This document shows positions 55,378-64,000 of a stretch of DNA of 64,000 nt, piece by piece. Numbering within the stretch: position 1 is the first letter of the stretch; every line of letters starts with the position of its first letter. This stretch comes from Vibrio sp. 10N.286.49.B1 (lineage in GTDB: Bacteria > Pseudomonadota > Gammaproteobacteria > Enterobacterales > Vibrionaceae): the NCBI RefSeq assembly GCF_002873335.1, contig NZ_MCUW01000012.1, positions 394,275 to 458,274 of the forward strand. The letters are read 5' to 3'. The translations under genes and the position numbers were made by a program. The notes beneath the pieces are model-generated. The model had not been told where the DNA came from and searched no databases. It saw only the letters and a program-made list of their open reading frames with translations.

Positions 55378-56980
55378 AACTAAATTCCTCGAAATCAGCG
55401 TGGCATCCAAACCCACTGATGTCAGCACAATGCAAGCCTACAAACGCCCCGGTAAAGAACCCTCTACCATCAATGTAGTCATCAGATAACCTCCACGCAT
55501 CAAGCACGACGGGAACATCATGCCATTGTTGGCCATCAAAAGAGTAACTGTATTGATAGGTCAGTCCATTTACATTAACGCGCATCCAAATTGAAGTCGC
55601 ATCATCAGGCACAACGATCGTGTCATCATCATTGTATAAATGGAAACTCGCAGCTTGCTTATCAACTTGCATCACGCGTAAACAACGTTGCTTTATAACC
55701 TCATCATATTCCACGGCTAAGTAGGTCCAGTTACTTGTGTTGTAATAGCAACATAAGCCCGCAGATTGTTGGAAATTAGTCGGTTCAAACTCAAGCTTTG
55801 TTGATGCCACAAACCCGTGGTGGCGCCAGCGTGTCGCGACAGTTGATTGCTCGAAGGTCGAGAGTAAGCTGTCGTTTCCACGCAAACGGAGATAGCCATT
55901 TCGCTCATTAAGGCTCCCTAAGCTATCACTAAATGGGATACGTAACGTTTGCCAATGCCCTTTTAAAGATTCGGCAGAGAAATCATCGTAAACCGCCTCG
56001 CTTTCTGCCTCACTCGTCACCCCTAAGTTTGCTTCTGGGATCTCTAATTTGGCAAAATTACCACCGACAACCAATGGCCAACCGTCTTTCCACTCAAGAC
56101 GGTCAATTCCCGTCTCTCTGCCCATAGAGCATGCCCCTCTTCCCCATCGAGCGAGCCTTGGTCGCCCCTCAAATTTGAGCGGGCGGCTCACCAGATAGGT
56201 GATGTACCATTCCCCATTTGGTGTTTCAACCAACGAGCCATGCCCGGCCTTTTGCAGTGGGTTATTTGGTGTATGCCACGTTGATAGCAAAGCGCCATGC
56301 GGTGAAACCTCATAAGGCCCATAAATATCTCTAGAGCGAGCCACCGTCACATGATGCTCGAAACTCGTGCCCCCCTCAGCAGTAATCAAATAGTAGTAAT
56401 CTTCTTTTTTATATATATGAGGCGCTTCTGTATACTTGAGGTCGGTGCCGTTAAAAATAGACTGTCTATTCGTTGTCAACTTTTCCGACACAGAGTCATA
56501 TTCTTGTACAACAATCTCATTAATTGGATCGCTATGGTTTTGCGGCCCCCAAGTACGATATACGTAATATTTTTTACCATCATCTGCATGAAATAATGAA
56601 GGGTCAAAACCACCATTGCCCATAGGGATCGGATCGCTCCAAGGGCCCTCGATGTTGTCTGCAGTAACCAGATAATTTCGACCGTTCTTCCATGGTGCGT
56701 CAATCACCTTTACGTCAGTATAAAGTAGCCAGAATTTACCATCGGCATAGCTTAATGCGGGCGCCCAAATACCGCCTGAGTCTGGATTACCTTTCATATC
56801 AAGCTTGTCGACCGTATCCAAAGGCATAGAAGCTAACTTCCAGTTTTTTAAGTCCTTCGAGTGAAAAATACGAACACCGGGAAACCATTCAAAGGTTGAG
56901 GTGGCGATGTAGTAATCCTCACCAGCACGACAGATACAAGGGTCAGGGTGAAAGCCTTTTAAAATTGGGTTATTAATCAT
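55364..56980 (-). CDS. yagH: Glycoside hydrolase family 43 beta-xylosidase, YagH-like
   Basis: A 538-residue GH43 enzyme (E. coli YagH 536). GFHPDPCICRAGEDYYIATSTFEW has the catalytic base, KYTEAPHIYKKEDYYYLITAEGGT the general acid, and the last 200 residues form the C-terminal sandwich domain. GAGGAA lies before the ATG. It sits between the symporter and the dehydratase genes; its stop overlaps the dehydratase start. It resembles the GH43 at 50.7 kb, with which it may overlap in activity. Confidence 0.9.
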   Translation of the reverse strand: MINNPILKGFHPDPCICRAGEDYYIATSTFEWFPGVRIFHSKDLKNWKLASMPLDTVDKLDMKGNPDSGGIWAPALSYADGKFWLLYTDVKVIDAPWKNGRNYLVTADNIEGPWSDPIPMGNGGFDPSLFHADDGKKYYVYRTWGPQNHSDPINEIVVQEYDSVSEKLTTNRQSIFNGTDLKYTEAPHIYKKEDYYYLITAEGGTSFEHHVTVARSRDIYGPYEVSPHGALLSTWHTPNNPLQKAGHGSLVETPNGEWYITYLVSRPLKFEGRPRLARWGRGACSMGRETGIDRLEWKDGWPLVVGGNFAKLEIPEANLGVTSEAESEAVYDDFSAESLKGHWQTLRIPFSDSLGSLNERNGYLRLRGNDSLLSTFEQSTVATRWRHHGFVASTKLEFEPTNFQQSAGLCCYYNTSNWTYLAVEYDEVIKQRCLRVMQVDKQAASFHLYNDDDTIVVPDDATSIWMRVNVNGLTYQYSYSFDGQQWHDVPVVLDAWRLSDDYIDGRGFFTGAFVGLHCADISGFGCHADFEEFSYEPK

Positions 56981-56990
56981 TGTTCTTTCC

Positions 56991-58382
56991 TCACTTTACT
57001 TCAGCTAGCGTTAAAACGTTGTCATTATTATTTGATGTACTTTGGTTCTTTCTTTTCTCTTCTAAAATGCCTGCGATTTCATTTATTTTCTTCGAATCGA
57101 GTTTGTATAGGCTCAACATGTAATACATACCTGCATAAAGGATCACGGGCGCAACACAGAAAAGGAATTTGATGGTGCCTAATATGTTGTCAGGCTGAAT
57201 ATCTAAACTGGCGTCATAGTTCATCCAAGCTAAAACCCATCCGATCATTGCGCCACCGATTGCCAGACCAAACTTCAAGCTAAATAAGTAGGTTGAAAAT
57301 ACCAGTCCATCTAAGCGTCTACCGCTTCGCACTTCCTCATAATCAATAACATCCGATGCCATTAGCCATTGAACTGGTGTTGTTGTATTAAAGATAAATA
57401 GGTAAACAATATTGATAGCGAACAACATGACCGTATATTCTTCCGGCGCAAAGTAGAGCGCCAAACTCAATATTGAATAAATGATAATGATGATCTTAAA
57501 TGACTTGATTCGGTCGTAGCGCGCCAATAAGTGCGCCGACAATAATGAACCCAACATGGCAGCGATACTTCCATAAAGAAGAAACTGACTGGTTAGCTCT
57601 GGTCGTTCCATCACGTACTTAACAAAATAGAGCGTCACACCACCTCGAATAACATTCGAACAGGTTGCCATGGATTTAAATAGACACATGATGCGCCATT
57701 GTGAGTTGGCAAACAGTAACTTGAAGTCAGCGGCAACATTGGCACTTTGCTCGTTATCAAATACGTTTCTCTCGCGAGTTGTTTTGAAGCTGATAGTCAG
57801 CAAAATCGCGCCGACGACACCAAGGATACACATGGCGCCAAAGTAGCCTTTCTGAACATCGCCTTGCCCAATGATGTCAACGAGAGGCAATGCCACACCT
57901 GAAATAACCAGGCCGCCGGCTGCTGCACAGAAAAACCTCACCGACTGTAAAGAATGTCGTTCTTTCGGATCATTAGTAATCGCGCCCGGCATTGCACAAT
58001 ATGGAACGTTAATAAACGTGTACACCAAGGTGAGTGAAATGTACGTCACACAAGCGTAAATAATCTTGCCTGTTTCCGAAAAATCGGGGGTATAGAAGGT
58101 GGCCATACTTGTTAATGCAAATGGTATCGCCCCCCACAACAGGAACGGTCTAAATCGACCAAATCTAGTGCGTGTCCTATCAACAAGCGACCCCATTAAC
58201 GGGTCTGTGATAGCATCGAGTACCCGAGATACAAGAAACAATGTCCCCATAATTCCTGCCGGGATTCCGAATACATCGGTATAGAAAAAAGCGAGTAGGA
58301 TCATCGTGGCATTCCAGATAAAACCACACGCCGTATCACCCAATCCGTAACCGATCTTCTCCTTCAGTGAAATCTTTTCCAT
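56991..58382 (-). CDS. yagG: GPH-family symporter, YagG-like
   Basis: A 463-residue glycoside-pentoside-hexuronide transporter with twelve helices; KEKIGYGLGDTACGF and DPLMGSLVDRTRTRFGRFRPFLLW are shared with the symporter at 47.6-49 kb, of which it is a clear paralogue. AGGAG precedes the ATG. It probably imports xylosides or xylo-oligosaccharides for the adjacent GH43 enzyme. Confidence 0.9.
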   Translation of the reverse strand: MEKISLKEKIGYGLGDTACGFIWNATMILLAFFYTDVFGIPAGIMGTLFLVSRVLDAITDPLMGSLVDRTRTRFGRFRPFLLWGAIPFALTSMATFYTPDFSETGKIIYACVTYISLTLVYTFINVPYCAMPGAITNDPKERHSLQSVRFFCAAAGGLVISGVALPLVDIIGQGDVQKGYFGAMCILGVVGAILLTISFKTTRERNVFDNEQSANVAADFKLLFANSQWRIMCLFKSMATCSNVIRGGVTLYFVKYVMERPELTSQFLLYGSIAAMLGSLLSAHLLARYDRIKSFKIIIIIYSILSLALYFAPEEYTVMLFAINIVYLFIFNTTTPVQWLMASDVIDYEEVRSGRRLDGLVFSTYLFSLKFGLAIGGAMIGWVLAWMNYDASLDIQPDNILGTIKFLFCVAPVILYAGMYYMLSLYKLDSKKINEIAGILEEKRKNQSTSNNNDNVLTLAEVK

Positions 58383-58392
58383 TTTGTACTCC

Positions 58393-59307
58393 TTAACTAT
58401 TAATGAGCTGGCTAGACTGTAATAACTCTTGAATGCGTAGCGCCGATGAGTCTGTTATTGCATCGCAAGGAGGAATGGTGCCTTGAGTAAACTCAACACC
58501 AACGAGATTGATGGCGGCTTTCACAACCGGAAAAAATGGCGCTTGGATTTCATACATTTCACTTAATATACCCACCCGTCTATGAAGCTCAATAAAGGTA
58601 TCAAAGTCTTGTTTTTCAAAGGCATCTCTGATTCCGCAAGTTAGATTGGGAGCAAAATTTGCTGATGAAGGGATCGCTCCATCTCCCCCTAGTAGTAGGT
58701 TATTCGCAAGGTGCTCATCAAATCCCGATAGAACCCTAAAATTTGGATTTTTTGACTTCACTTTTACAATGTAGCGGCGGGTGCTTGAGGCTTCTTCAAC
58801 CGTATCTTTAATACCAATAATATTATCGAAGTCGTTAACGAGTCGCTCAACTAACTCAACAGACAAAGGTTGTGAGGTCAGCTTGGGAAAGTTGTACATG
58901 AACATCGGTAGTGCTATCGATTGAGCAATACTTCGATAGTACTGGTATAACCCCTCATCGCTGTACTTTACATAAGAAGGATTTACAACGATAACCGCGT
59001 CAGCCCCAATCGCTTGTGCATGCTGTGCCAGTTCGATGGTCTCTGTAATTGAATGAGCAGCTACACCGATCATCACTGGTTTTCTTTTATCTGTTCGAGC
59101 AACGCAAAACTCAGCTACTTGTTTTCTTTGCGCTATCGACATCGCACTAAACTCACCAATAGTTCCTAAAAAAAGCAAACCATTAACATCAGAACTGACT
59201 AAACCATCAATTAGGACTCCCATGTCATGGGGCACAAACCGTCCATTATGATCGACCGCGGTAGGGACTGGCGGAATAATTCCACTCCAGCTGTTTTCAA
59301 TTGTCAT
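58393..59307 (-). CDS. yagE: 2-keto-3-deoxy sugar acid aldolase, YagE-like (DapA/NAL family)
   Basis: A 304-residue class I aldolase of the DHDPS/N-acetylneuraminate lyase family. The Schiff-base lysine is in NIIGIKDTVEEASSTRRYI, the catalytic Tyr in FMYNFPKLTSQPL, and GTIGEFSAMS the carboxylate-binding loop. E. coli YagE splits 2-keto-3-deoxyxylonate to pyruvate and glycolaldehyde. GGAG lies before the ATG. First gene of the yag-like operon. Substrate is inferred from operon equivalence. Confidence 0.86.
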   Translation of the reverse strand: MTIENSWSGIIPPVPTAVDHNGRFVPHDMGVLIDGLVSSDVNGLLFLGTIGEFSAMSIAQRKQVAEFCVARTDKRKPVMIGVAAHSITETIELAQHAQAIGADAVIVVNPSYVKYSDEGLYQYYRSIAQSIALPMFMYNFPKLTSQPLSVELVERLVNDFDNIIGIKDTVEEASSTRRYIVKVKSKNPNFRVLSGFDEHLANNLLLGGDGAIPSSANFAPNLTCGIRDAFEKQDFDTFIELHRRVGILSEMYEIQAPFFPVVKAAINLVGVEFTQGTIPPCDAITDSSALRIQELLQSSQLINS

Positions 59308-59629
59308 GCTTGTCTCCGTAGTTAACTCTTTAATTGACTAAAATGACCCATTAACTGGTCACCCTAGTAGCAATGCGACATGGCCAATGCTGCATCACTT
59401 ATAATGTTGAGAATCTAGTTACCGGTAACACCTTTTAAATTTATTCTATTGATAAATTTAAAAGGGTTATGGGATTCAAGTTTGATTAGTTAAAAAACAG
59501 AATTGCTTTACAAAAAAACGGTAGATAACTTAGAAAAGTTAGGCGAGATGAATGAGATATTTGAAAAGAGTCTATGGCTCACTGCGCGACAAAAACTAGA
59601 GAGTCCTTCTAAGTGAGGGCTCATTATAT
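59308..59629. promoter_or_regulatory. Control region of the yag-like operon
   Basis: 322 bases with two palindromes: GTTACCGGTAAC (59418-59429), a typical operator-like 12-mer, and a larger inverted repeat with 14-bp perfect arms CCTTTTAAATTTAT (59431-59444 and 59452-59465) around a 7-base loop. Both lie 110-160 bases upstream of yagE. No regulator gene of the XynR (YagI) type is nearby. Confidence 0.6.
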
Positions 59630-59830
59630 TTAGTACTTAACCTGATAGTTCAACACAAAAATACGTCCGCGTCCTTTGTAGTTATAACGTTCACCACCAC
59701 GATACAATACCTGCGGTTTCTGCCCCCATGCTGTCGGGTAACCATTTAACAGACCAATATGAGCATCTTCCCTATCCAGCATGGTTTGGCTTTGTAAACG
59801 TGCAGAATAATCATTCTGAGCATAACCCAA
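59630..59830 (-). pseudogene. C-terminal remnant of a TonB-dependent outer membrane receptor
   Basis: About 66 codons whose C-terminus (GRGRIFVLNYQVKY) has the alternating pattern and terminal aromatic residue of an outer-membrane barrel's last strand, like TonB-dependent receptors. Two TAG codons lie immediately upstream in the same frame, and no continuation was found in the next 270 bases, so only the end of the gene seems left. Identity is a judgement from a short segment. Confidence 0.45.
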
Positions 59831-59978
59831 GCACGCCCCTACTATAGAGGCACTTCAATACCCTACACCCACTTTTTGCCAGTGCCTTGTCGTCTGATCT
59901 TTGTCTTCTGCTAGATATATCAAAGCGATCAGTAAACCTACCGATCAACCCCAATTGACCCACTGCATTCATACAGAC

Positions 59979-60004
59979 AAAAAAAGCCCCTCATTAAGAG
60001 GGGC
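59979..60004 (-). terminator. Terminator of the pst operon
   Basis: On the minus strand GCCCCTC pairs with GAGGGGC around a 5-base loop, followed by seven T. It is about 100 bases beyond the pstB stop. Confidence 0.8.
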
Positions 60005-60106
60005 AAAAGTTCCATCGCTTATAGTTATAGTGATTATATTTACCAGTTTTCTGTCCTAGCTGCTCTACATCATCAAGAGCAAAACTAAGTAAAGCTCAAC
60101 TCGTTA

Positions 60107-60856
60107 TTAGCCAAAGTCACCATTTACGTAACCTTGAGTACGATCGTCGCTTGGATTCGAGAAGATTACCTTAGTATCATTGTGCTCAACTAACTCACCC
60201 ATCAAGAAAAACGCCGTGCGATCTGAGATACGACGAGCTTGTTGCATCGAGTGCGTCACGATAACAATGGTGTAATCTTTTTTAAGTTCTTCCATTAATT
60301 CTTCGATTTTGTGTGTCGCGATTGGATCCAGTGCCGATGTAGGTTCATCCATCAAGATGACATCCGGCTCCATCGCAATGGTGCGTGCGATACACAAACG
60401 TTGTTGTTGTCCACCAGAAAGACCAAAGGCGTGAGACTTAAGACGATCTTTTACTTCATCCCAAAGCGCTGCGCTACGTAAAGAACGTTCAACAACCATG
60501 TCGATGTGCTTCTTGTCTTTAATACCTTGTGCGCGTAGGCCAAATGCCACATTTTCGTAAATGCTCATTGGGAACGGGTTTGGCTTTTGAAATACCATCC
60601 CTACTCGAATACGCAGGTCTGAGACATCAATGTTGCCATAAATGTCTGTGCCATCCATCTCAAGTAAGCCGTTTATTTTTACGCCTTCAATCAGGTCGTT
60701 CATACGGTTCAGACAACGCAACAGTGTCGATTTACCACAACCCGATGGGCCAATTAGCGCCGTGACTTGACGAGTTGGGATTGGCAGGTTGATCGATTTA
60801 AGCGCTTGGTTCTCACCATAAAATAGGTTTAGGTTTTCAATATTAAATTTGTTCAT
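60107..60856 (-). CDS. pstB: Phosphate ABC importer ATPase
   Basis: A 249-residue PstB with [24 protein letters not shown] and [13 protein letters not shown], and the [16 protein letters not shown]-terminus typical of the family. Last gene of pstSCAB; 103 bases separate it from pstA. No phoU follows, which is usual for the second pst locus of vibrios. Confidence 0.96.
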   Translation of the reverse strand: MNKFNIENLNLFYGENQALKSINLPIPTRQVTALIGPSGCGKSTLLRCLNRMNDLIEGVKINGLLEMDGTDIYGNIDVSDLRIRVGMVFQKPNPFPMSIYENVAFGLRAQGIKDKKHIDMVVERSLRSAALWDEVKDRLKSHAFGLSGGQQQRLCIARTIAMEPDVILMDEPTSALDPIATHKIEELMEELKKDYTIVIVTHSMQQARRISDRTAFFLMGELVEHNDTKVIFSNPSDDRTQGYVNGDFG

Positions 60857-60959
60857 TATCTATAATCTCTAAATTCTTAATGTCGTTTACTTGCAGCGTA
60901 CGCTCTTTGTATTCTGGCGACGCTGCGATACGTAGCCACTCATCGCTCACGAGAGTGTA

Positions 60960-61823
60960 TTAGTAAGTCGCCGTATTAAAACGACTGGCAATAAGCTTAG
61001 TCACCATGTTGATCAACAACACCAATACGATGAGAACTGTCGCCGTACCGTACGCTTGGTTCCATTCTTCAATGGTAAACAGCTCGGTCGTTAGTTTGTA
61101 TAAGTGAACCGTTAAGGTACGTCCCGAATCCAACAGCGAGTCTGGGATACGTGCCACCATACCTGCTGTTAAGAATACCGGCGCCGATTCGCCAATGACA
61201 CGACCAATACTAAGAATGACCGACGTTAAGATACCTGGCATTGCACTTGGTAAAATCAAGCGCCAGATAGTATAGATTTTTGAAGCGCCCAAACCATAAG
61301 AACCCTCACGGTAAGTTTGAGGTACCGACATCAATGCTTCTTCTGTGGTACGAATAATAACTGGCAGAATCAAGATACTCAGCGTTAGTGCACCTGAAAG
61401 AATCGAGAATCCAAGACCTAATATAGCAACGAAGAAGGTCATACCGAACAAACCGAAGATAATCGATGGAATACCCGCCAATGATTCGGTACAGAAACGG
61501 ATAACCTTAACGAGTTTGCTGCCTACCTGTGCATATTCCGTCAAGTAGATTGCCGTCATGATCCCCAGTGGTGCCGCCACAGAAATAGAGGCGATAACCA
61601 TGTAGATCGTCGAGATAATCATCGGGAAAATACCGTGTTCATCACCAGTACGGGTGTAATCGTCGGTAATAAAGCTCCAGCTCACATGTTGAAGACCATT
61701 AGATAAAATGTACCAAATAATCCAAAACAAAAATCCAACAGTCAGGGCTGCAGACGCCCAAACAAATACACTCAGCAACGTATCTTTATTTTTACGTGCT
61801 TGTTTTAGTTTTACAGTATCCAT
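60960..61823 (-). CDS. pstA: Phosphate ABC importer permease PstA
   Basis: A 287-residue permease with six helices and the PstA motifs GIMTAIYLTEYAQ, SLAGIPSIIFGLFG and SYGLGASKIYTIWRLILPSAMPGILTSV (EAA loop). It follows pstC by five bases. In the same frame beyond its TAA, the reading continues open for about 36 codons (see findings). Confidence 0.96.
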   Translation of the reverse strand: MDTVKLKQARKNKDTLLSVFVWASAALTVGFLFWIIWYILSNGLQHVSWSFITDDYTRTGDEHGIFPMIISTIYMVIASISVAAPLGIMTAIYLTEYAQVGSKLVKVIRFCTESLAGIPSIIFGLFGMTFFVAILGLGFSILSGALTLSILILPVIIRTTEEALMSVPQTYREGSYGLGASKIYTIWRLILPSAMPGILTSVILSIGRVIGESAPVFLTAGMVARIPDSLLDSGRTLTVHLYKLTTELFTIEEWNQAYGTATVLIVLVLLINMVTKLIASRFNTATY

Positions 61824-61828
61824 AATCG

Positions 61829-62761
61829 TTACTTCGCTTTTTCACGGTTCAAGTAGAGTAGTGCAGCATTGAGCATCATAATGAAGACCAATAACACCAC
61901 GCCTGTAGCGTACAATGCGTTTGCGTGAATGCCACTTGCATAGGACATTTCAATCGCGATGTTCGCTGTTAGCGTACGAGCAGAATCTAAAATACCTTCC
62001 GGCATCGCTGGCGCGTTACCCATAACCATGATGATAGCCATGGTCTCACCGAGTGCACGGCCAATACCAAGAATGACGCCGGTCATAATGCCTGAACGCG
62101 CGGCAGGTAGAAGTAACTTAAAGATCGTAAAAATTTTCGAAGCGCCTAATGCCAACGAGCCTTCTTTATAAGCACGCGGTACGGCACGAATCGATGTTTC
62201 AGAAACCGTGATAACCGTAGGCAAAATCATGATACCCAAAACAATGATACCCGCCAGAATAGTGTTGCCTGCCGGTACCTCGAAGATTTGTTGGATAAGA
62301 GGAACGATGATCACTAATCCAAAAAATCCGTAGACCACTGACGGAATACCCGCAAGTAGCTCAACGGCTGGACGAATAATATTGGCGACACGCTTAGGGG
62401 CAATCTCTGCAATGAAGATGGCAGTTAACACACCAATCGGTACACCAACCACTACCGCACCAAGGGTTGATACGACAGAAGCAACAATCATGGTTGCAAC
62501 ACCGTATAGTGCAGGTGGTAGCCAGTTTTGGCCTAGAACAATTCCAGAAACACCCACTGCTTGAAATGCAGGGATACTTTCTCGAACAATAAAGTATGCG
62601 ATAACGGCAAGAGAAAGGATGCCGATGACTGCACTCGATAAAAATAAGCCGTGGAAAATGCGTTCTTTCCAATCAACTTTCTTTTTGGCCTTCAGGCTAC
62701 GAGATGCAGCTTGAGCCGCTTGGTCGCTCATAAGCTTCTCACTATTTGTTGCGATGGTCAT
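61829..62761 (-). CDS. pstC: Phosphate ABC importer permease PstC
   Basis: A 310-residue permease with six helices; ELLAGIPSVVYGFFGLVIIVPLI and GSLALGASKIFTIFKLLLPAARSGIMTGVILG (EAA loop) are typical. About 90 bases separate it from pstS. The N-terminal 30 residues are polar. Confidence 0.95.
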   Translation of the reverse strand: MTIATNSEKLMSDQAAQAASRSLKAKKKVDWKERIFHGLFLSSAVIGILSLAVIAYFIVRESIPAFQAVGVSGIVLGQNWLPPALYGVATMIVASVVSTLGAVVVGVPIGVLTAIFIAEIAPKRVANIIRPAVELLAGIPSVVYGFFGLVIIVPLIQQIFEVPAGNTILAGIIVLGIMILPTVITVSETSIRAVPRAYKEGSLALGASKIFTIFKLLLPAARSGIMTGVILGIGRALGETMAIIMVMGNAPAMPEGILDSARTLTANIAIEMSYASGIHANALYATGVVLLVFIMMLNAALLYLNREKAK

Positions 62762-62853
62762 AATTAAACTTCTATTTGTCGATAATTCGAAAGATAGAGA
62801 AAAGGCCCAGCCCCAAAATGTGGGCTGAGCAATATTTATTCTTTACTTACAGA

Positions 62854-63675
62854 TTAGTTTACTGAGATGTAACCTTTCTGTTCAACAAGTGCTTGTGCGT
62901 CGTCAGCAAGCATCCAGTCTAGGAACTTTTGAGTTTCAGCAGAAGGTTGACCTTCTTTGTAAAGTACGAGGAAAGGACGAGCTACTTTATAAGAGCCATT
63001 TTTCACATTGTCTACAGATGCAGGAGTACCATCAATTTCTAGAGCGTGTACCGATTGGTCAACCGTACCCAAAGAAATGTAGCCAATTGCGTATGGGTTG
63101 CTTGCTACCATTGTTTTTAGTGCGCCGTTACCATTAGCAACTTGAGCACGTTGAGAGATAGCTGTAACTTTCATGCCGCTGATAGTTTGTTTAAGGCTCA
63201 TGATATCTTCAAATGCACCACGAGTACCTGACGCTGTATCACGAGTGATAGCAACGATTGGCTTGTCAGCACCGCCAACATCTTTCCAGTTTGTTACGTC
63301 ACCTTTATAGATAGCCGTTACTTGCTCAGCTGTTAGGCCTTTAAGGTCATTAGCTGGGTTAACCACTACCGCGATGCCGTCACGAGCAACAACTTCTTCA
63401 ACTAGCGTTGACTCTTTTTCTTCTGCTTTAAGGTCGCGAGAAGACATGCCTAGGTCAGCTGAACCGTTTTTCGCTGCTTTAACGCCTGCTGAAGAACCAG
63501 GTCCTTGGACTTCGATGTAAACGTTTGAATGTTGCTTCATGTATGTTTCTGAGAAAACTTCCATCAGTGGCGTTACGCTGCTAGAACCTACCGCAGAGAT
63601 AGTTTCTTTAGCTGAAGCTGGAGTCACTGCGAGTGCGCCTAGTAGTGCGATAGCACCGATAACTGTCTTTTTCAT
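62854..63675 (-). CDS. pstS: Periplasmic phosphate-binding protein
   Basis: A 273-residue PstS with a signal peptide (KKTVIGAIALLGALAVTPASA, cleaved before KETI). AVGSSSVTPLMEVFSETY and QGPGSSAGVKAAKNGSADLGMSSRD are phosphate-site motifs; RDTASGTRGAFED binds phosphate as well. AAAGGA precedes the ATG at 63675; the frame runs on to 63804 with no ribosome site. A Pho-box array lies 62-105 bases upstream. Confidence 0.95.
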   Translation of the reverse strand: MKKTVIGAIALLGALAVTPASAKETISAVGSSSVTPLMEVFSETYMKQHSNVYIEVQGPGSSAGVKAAKNGSADLGMSSRDLKAEEKESTLVEEVVARDGIAVVVNPANDLKGLTAEQVTAIYKGDVTNWKDVGGADKPIVAITRDTASGTRGAFEDIMSLKQTISGMKVTAISQRAQVANGNGALKTMVASNPYAIGYISLGTVDQSVHALEIDGTPASVDNVKNGSYKVARPFLVLYKEGQPSAETQKFLDWMLADDAQALVEQKGYISVN

Positions 63676-63736
63676 CACAATTTCCTTTAATGGCTTGATT
63701 GCCTGTTTCATTTGAACGAGGTCAAGATTAGAGGCT

Positions 63737-63780
63737 AAATATGACAGTTGTGTTTCACTAAGTTGAAAGGTGTATGACAG
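63737..63780 (-). promoter_or_regulatory. Pho-box array upstream of pstS
   Basis: On the minus strand four 11-bp units follow each other: CTGTCAT-N4, CTTTCAA-N4, GTGAAAC-N4, CTGTCAT-N4. The first and last are perfect Pho half-sites and the second is close; the third fits poorly. The repeats in helical phase are typical of PhoB binding at pst promoters. A TCTAAT -10-like hexamer follows toward pstS. Confidence 0.75.
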
Positions 63781-63884
63781 CGACATTTTTTTTACGCTCG
63801 TCAAGAAACAACCATATCCATTAAATTCATATACTTAGTTGATTTATTGATGTTTCTATCGTCAAAATCGCCCGTAATTATCCT

Positions 63885-63897
63885 ATGACAGTGTCAT
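63885..63897. promoter_or_regulatory. Second Pho-like palindrome
   Basis: ATGACAGTGTCAT is a perfect 13-base palindrome made of two Pho-type half-sites facing each other. It may serve the gene beyond the right edge or be a second PhoB site for pst; the tandem half-site spacing is not kept, so this is weak. Confidence 0.3.
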
Positions 63898-63979
63898 ATT
63901 TCTTTTGTGACACCCTACCTGATTGCTCGTTTTTTCATCATTCATACCATTGCGAGACCATTTCATCGTATGCAATATG

Positions 63980-64000
63980 CTTTACCTTTACCTTTACCTT
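63980..64000. repeat. Hexamer tandem repeat at the window edge
   Basis: CTTTAC is repeated three and a half times and reaches the last base of the window, so its full length is unknown. Confidence 0.7.

Larger units (their letters stand above)
63676..64000. other. Promoter region of pst and window end
   Basis: 325 bases without a supported gene. They hold the Pho-box array, a short palindrome near 63885 and a hexamer tandem repeat at the window edge, all listed separately. The next gene lies outside the window. Confidence 0.5.

Noticed and set aside
59418..59429. Considered as a LacI-family operator with a named regulator
   Set aside because: The palindrome is real, but no regulator gene is nearby and several families use similar motifs, so the family was not assigned.

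Overview
The window is most likely from a marine Vibrio, probably the second chromosome. The evidence is gene content only: PHA synthase and phasin, a PsrA-type TetR regulator beside a long FadE-type acyl-CoA dehydrogenase, a RIO-family kinase, a SigZ-type sigma factor, YjjG, and a pstSCAB operon without phoU. Base composition looks moderate. I saw no rRNA, tRNA, CRISPR array, insertion sequence or prophage.

Left part (1-9.1 kb): lipid and storage metabolism. The start of phaC, the phasin gene, psrA, a fadE-like dehydrogenase and a short-chain dehydrogenase lie together. PsrA-type palindromes occur in front of both the phasin gene and psrA. A small HPF/RaiA-like protein and a PAS-GGDEF-EAL protein follow.

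Respiratory part (9.2-26.5 kb): two separate, paralogous cbb3 oxidase operons, both without ccoQ or assembly genes. In the first (cytochrome c, ccoN, ccoO, ccoP) the CcoP subunit is fused to a three-haem domain like the cytochrome subunit of membrane alcohol/aldehyde dehydrogenases, five haem motifs in all. In the second (ccoN, ccoO, ccoP, tsdA-like) CcoP is fused to a two-haem cytochrome c4/TsdB-like domain, and the next gene encodes a TsdA-like thiosulfate dehydrogenase. The gene order suggests a direct route from thiosulfate to oxygen. Between the operons lie rioA, a DUF1499 protein, sigZ, a rhodanese, a MalY/PatB lyase, a phosphoribosyltransferase, an MFS transporter and an AraC regulator.

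Metal-linked part (26.7-35.9 kb): yjjG, a DinF-like MATE exporter behind a good Fur-box match, then an ABC importer of the nickel/peptide/opine class (two ATPases, lipoprotein binding protein, one fused double permease) whose promoter carries a Zur-like palindrome right after the -10 hexamer. A histidine-rich 63-residue protein and an MFS transporter follow. This could be a metallophore system; that is inference.

Xylan part (36-59.6 kb): a sugar ABC importer with two MalK-type ATPases, xylB, xylR, a GH3 glycosidase, a GPH symporter, xylA, two GH43 enzymes, and a four-gene operon equivalent to E. coli yagEFGH (aldolase, GPH symporter, GH43 xylosidase, sugar-acid dehydratase). Both the isomerase route and part of a non-phosphorylative xylonate route are present; no xylose dehydrogenase is visible. 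The right end holds a fragment of an outer-membrane receptor and the pstSCAB operon with a Pho-box array.
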